Positions 61,506 to 64,000 of a stretch of 64,000 nucleotides of DNA are shown here, one piece after another. The notes under the pieces were generated by a model. It ran no database searches. It was not told where the DNA came from and worked only from the letters and a program-made list of their open reading frames with translations. Where the stretch lies: NCBI GenBank assembly GCA_013112555.1, contig JABFGK010000002.1:620001-684000 (forward strand), written 5' to 3'. This DNA is from Planctomycetota bacterium (lineage in GTDB: Bacteria; Planctomycetota; Phycisphaerae; Phycisphaerales; UBA5793). A program made the position numbers and the translations under genes. The first letter of the stretch is position 1; each line of letters opens with the position of its first letter.

Positions 61506-62672
61506 TCAGGGCGGCTCGCCCGTGTCCTGCACCCGCTGCCACATCTCACGCATCTGCTTCATCCGTTCAAGTCGCTGCTCGACCCGCTGCTTCTCCATCT
61601 TCTTCTCGGCAGCCACCAATCGTCGATTCAGATCGTCGACCCGAGTCGTGTAATCCTGATTGAGCATGTCAATCAACTCGACCTGCTCGGTGGTCAGCGT
61701 TTCCAGCCGCTGCACCCGCTCGATGTACCGATCCGCCTGCGTGCCGCGGAACACACTCGGGTACGACTGCCGGGTGAACTCATCCTTCAGTGTCGCAGCC
61801 GTCTCCGGGTCAAGTTGCCCGGCCACCACGTCCACGTAGCGCTGATTCGTGTCCCGAACTGCATTGTGCAGTTCCTGGCTCTTGCGCATCCGCTCCTCGG
61901 CCTCTTGCTGCTCATCGGCGCTCTGCTGGGTCCCGAACCCGCGTGACATCATCCCGATCATCCGATTCGCATCCTGATCCGACATCTCGTTTCGGGCCAC
62001 CAGGGCACGGTCGAGTTCGGTCGCATACTGATCGAGCATCGGCTCAATCCGGGCATTGGTCTGGTCATCGAGTTCGAGACCCTCAACCAACTCAATCACG
62101 TCAACACTCTCGCCCGGGACCGAGGCCCCCTGGTTCAGGGTCTGACGGCGGCGCTGATCCCGCTGATACCGAGGCCAGCGATTCAACTGATCCTCCGACA
62201 GAATACTCTGGAAGTCGCCGATGAAACTGTCTTCGAGTTCCTTCCGGTCAGCAGCCCATTCCTCAGCCATCTGGCCGAATCGCTCAGCCATGCCCTGCCA
62301 GTCGCCGTCCGGGCCCATTTCGTCGCGCATCTCAGCCATCCGCTGCTGGCCGGCCTCCATCGCATCGCTAAACGCACTCCGATACCCCTCGTACATCGCA
62401 TCAAGCAATGCCTGCTGGTCCCCGTCGAGTGCAAGGTCATCCTTGAGAATCTCCAACTCGCGGGTATCGAACGTCGGCTGCAGCATTCGCTGGAAGCCGC
62501 CACGTCCCATGCCGGGCATCCCGCGGCCACCACCCATCCCGCGCTGGCCAAAGCCGCCACCACCACCACGTCCCCCCTGAGCCAAAGCCCCGGGCGTCGC
62601 AGTGAGGCCGATCACCAAGCCGACCGTAACCACAATCATCCACCGATAAGCGACCTTCGTTCTGCCACGCAT
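61506..62672 (-). CDS. Exported Gly-rich helical protein with repeated L-x-x-DQ motif
   Basis: ATG 62672 has AAGGAG upstream and opens a signal peptide (WMIVVTVGLVIGLTATPGALA). A Gly/Arg/Met-rich segment (RGGGGGFGQRGMGGGRGMPG) follows. The remaining 320 residues are charged helices with LALDGDQQALLDAMYEGY, GDFQSILSEDQLNRWPRYQRDQ, GLELDDQTNARIEPMLDQYA and LETLTTEQVELIDMLNQ. The repeated L-T/D-x-x-Q pattern resembles Spy/CpxP-like LTxxQ periplasmic proteins, common in planctomycetes. It ends at TGA in the run GAG-CCG-CCC-TGA-CCC, beyond which the next frame continues the same style of protein. Confidence 0.75.
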   Translation of the reverse strand: MRGRTKVAYRWMIVVTVGLVIGLTATPGALAQGGRGGGGGFGQRGMGGGRGMPGMGRGGFQRMLQPTFDTRELEILKDDLALDGDQQALLDAMYEGYRSAFSDAMEAGQQRMAEMRDEMGPDGDWQGMAERFGQMAEEWAADRKELEDSFIGDFQSILSEDQLNRWPRYQRDQRRRQTLNQGASVPGESVDVIELVEGLELDDQTNARIEPMLDQYATELDRALVARNEMSDQDANRMIGMMSRGFGTQQSADEQQEAEERMRKSQELHNAVRDTNQRYVDVVAGQLDPETAATLKDEFTRQSYPSVFRGTQADRYIERVQRLETLTTEQVELIDMLNQDYTTRVDDLNRRLVAAEKKMEKQRVEQRLERMKQMREMWQRVQDTGEPP

Positions 62673-63074
62673 GAGAGACTCCTTCGGGTGTTGTTCTACT
62701 GCCATATCACCGGCATATGCCGGCGGCCGCCAGGACCTGCACCCGGGCCTTGAGCGTCCTTGTCTTTCAAAGAATCCAGACCCCAGAATCCGAACACCCA
62801 CTGCGCACGGATCCTGTAGCCGGAGCATGTGTACCGTTAAAACGGGCATCTGTTCCCCATATTGCACAAAACATACCCCGAGTCGAACAGAGCAGCACGC
62901 CAATCGACCAACGCACACAGCCGCACCAATCCTCGACCATCGCTAATTCCCGGTTTCACAGAACATTTTCAAGCCCGCTTTGTTATACCTCTTGAAGATA
63001 GGTTTTTGACAAATTAATGTCGCTATCTGGATACAGTGGGCATCTTTGTTCTAGTTAGAGGAGCGGAAGGCACA
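62673..63074. other. Divergent gap between the Gly-rich gene and the sugar dehydrogenase gene
   Basis: No gene is supported. AT content rises sharply after about 62940. A TTGACA at 63006 lies in the AT-rich part next to the plus-strand gene. Confidence 0.5.
63006..63035 (+). promoter_or_regulatory. Possible sigma70-type promoter of the sugar dehydrogenase gene
   Basis: A consensus -35 TTGACA (63006-63011) is followed 18 bases later by GATACA, a weak -10. It sits in a local AT-rich patch 40 bases before the ribosome-binding site of the gene at 63075. Confidence 0.4.
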
Positions 63075-64000
63075 ATGGGCATCACCAAGAACCGACATCA
63101 CAACTCGACACTCAAGGCCCTCACAGGGGCTGCACTGCTGATCTTCAGCATGACTGCCAACACGGGCACCTTTGGCCAGGAACTGACCACTGAACGAGTC
63201 GCATCCGGTTTCGCCATCCCCGTCCTCGTCACCGCACCGACCGATGACCCAGACCGCATTTTCATTGTCGAGCAGGGCGGCCTGATCCGCATCGCTGACC
63301 GCAGCGGCAACGGCGTTTACCCCGACCCCTTCCTTGACATCAGCGACCGCGTCCGATCCGGCGGCGAACGCGGCCTCCTGGGCCTCGCATTCCATCCCGA
63401 TTACGACAACACCGGATACCTGTTCGTCAACTACACGAACTCCAGCGGGGCCACCACCGTGGCTCGCTTCTCCGTCAGCGCGAACAATCCCGACCTGGCT
63501 GACCCAGCCTCCGAAAAGATCCTCCTCACCGTCAGTCAGCCGTATTCAAATCACAACGGCGGCAACATCGTCTTCGGGCCGGACGGCTACCTCTACATCG
63601 GCATGGGCGATGGCGGCAGCGGTAATGACCCCGGCAATCGCGCCCAGAACCCGCTGGAATTCCTCGGCAAGATTCTCCGCATCGACGTCGACAACGGCGA
63701 TCCATATGGCATCCCTGCTGACAACCCGTTTGTCAACGACCCCGGCACACTCGATGAAATCTGGGCGATCGGAGTCAGAAATCCCTGGCGCTGGTCCTTC
63801 GATCGCGAAACCGGCGACCTCTGGATCGGTGACGTCGGCCAATCCGCGCGTGAGGAACTCGACTTCCAGCCGGCCGATTCGCCGGGCGGCGAAAACTACG
63901 GATGGCGCTGCATGGAAGGCTTCCGCTGCACCGGGCTCGACGGCTGTAACTGCAACGGCCCCGAACTCACACTTCCAATCTACGACTACACCCACGCCGG
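63075..64000 (+). CDS. PQQ-type sugar dehydrogenase (glucose/sorbosone dehydrogenase family), 3' end outside window
   Basis: The gene is absent from the ORF track because it runs off the window. ATG 63075 has GAGGAGCGGAAGG upstream and opens a signal peptide ending SMTANTGTFGQ. The 308 visible residues match the six-bladed GSDH propeller: SGFAIPVLVTAPTDDPDRIFIVEQGGLIRI, SGGERGLLGLAFHPDY, YSNHNGGNIVFGPDGYLYIGMGDGG (with the catalytic-type His), NPLEFLGKILRIDVD, IWAIGVRNPWRWSFDRETGDLWIGDVGQ and ENYGWRCMEG. A Cys-rich insert (RCTGLDGCNCNGPE) follows. Such enzymes oxidise sugars in the periplasm with PQQ and calcium; substrate is unknown here. Confidence 0.9.
   Translation, partial: MGITKNRHHNSTLKALTGAALLIFSMTANTGTFGQELTTERVASGFAIPVLVTAPTDDPDRIFIVEQGGLIRIADRSGNGVYPDPFLDISDRVRSGGERGLLGLAFHPDYDNTGYLFVNYTNSSGATTVARFSVSANNPDLADPASEKILLTVSQPYSNHNGGNIVFGPDGYLYIGMGDGGSGNDPGNRAQNPLEFLGKILRIDVDNGDPYGIPADNPFVNDPGTLDEIWAIGVRNPWRWSFDRETGDLWIGDVGQSAREELDFQPADSPGGENYGWRCMEGFRCTGLDGCNCNGPELTLPIYDYTHA

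Overview
The window looks like a chromosomal segment of a GC-rich planctomycete, most likely Phycisphaerae-like. This is inferred from gene content, not from a marker-gene comparison. The supporting signs are a prepilin-type protein with the N-terminus [20 protein letters not shown], membrane proteins with a C-x2-CGYDL...CPECG zinc ribbon, secreted proteins with NPCBM/BNR/HAF-type repeats, an RHS protein with internal dockerin-like repeats, a GldA/GldF/GldG/DUF4340 ABC cluster, and many REP-like palindromes between genes.

Layout. 0-5.5 kb: a partial gene, a secreted protein, mreB, an IS481-family element (copy 1) and accD. 5.5-9.5 kb: an IS110-family element lying in a REP-repeat field, a HAF-repeat secreted protein and a second repeat field. 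9.5-14 kb: an envelope protein and two LptF/LptG-type permeases. 14-23.3 kb: an alpha-glucan module. On the minus strand it has a GH13 lipoprotein amylase, malQ and glgP (frameshifted). Divergently it has a solute-binding-protein/MalF-type fusion and a MalG-type permease. Together they would bind, import and break down maltodextrins; the ABC ATPase is not here. 23.5-25.9 kb: a lower-GC three-gene operon (winged-helix-like protein, ParA-like ATPase, RelA/SpoT-domain protein), the best candidate in the window for an undescribed system. 26-30.3 kb: a serine hydrolase, a PepSY membrane protein, pyrB, a CopZ-like protein and panD. 30.3-36.1 kb: the Gld-like ABC export cluster. 36.4-40.1 kb: a GAF/receiver regulator, a prepilin-like protein and truB.

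40.2-44.4 kb: tRNA-Ser(GGA) whose 3' end is directly repeated 120 bp downstream, then a truncated RHS gene with a Cys-rich tip, a small zinc-ribbon membrane protein, an IS3-OrfA/RHS chimera with a second tip and a DUF3592-like membrane protein. This reads as a remodelled polymorphic-toxin locus. 44.8-52.6 kb: a BNR-repeat protein, a GH27 alpha-galactosidase and three tandem zinc-ribbon/membrane modules, two of them fused. 52.6-55.3 kb: a TetR/AarF-kinase operon between direct repeats. 55.4-59.5 kb: a secreted HExxH protein, VanZ-like, ParA/Soj and recO. 59.5-61 kb: IS481 copy 2. 61-64 kb: a secreted Gly/Gln-rich protein with an apparent +1 frameshift and the start of a PQQ-type sugar dehydrogenase.

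No rRNA gene or CRISPR array was seen. All family calls come from motif reading; no database search was run.
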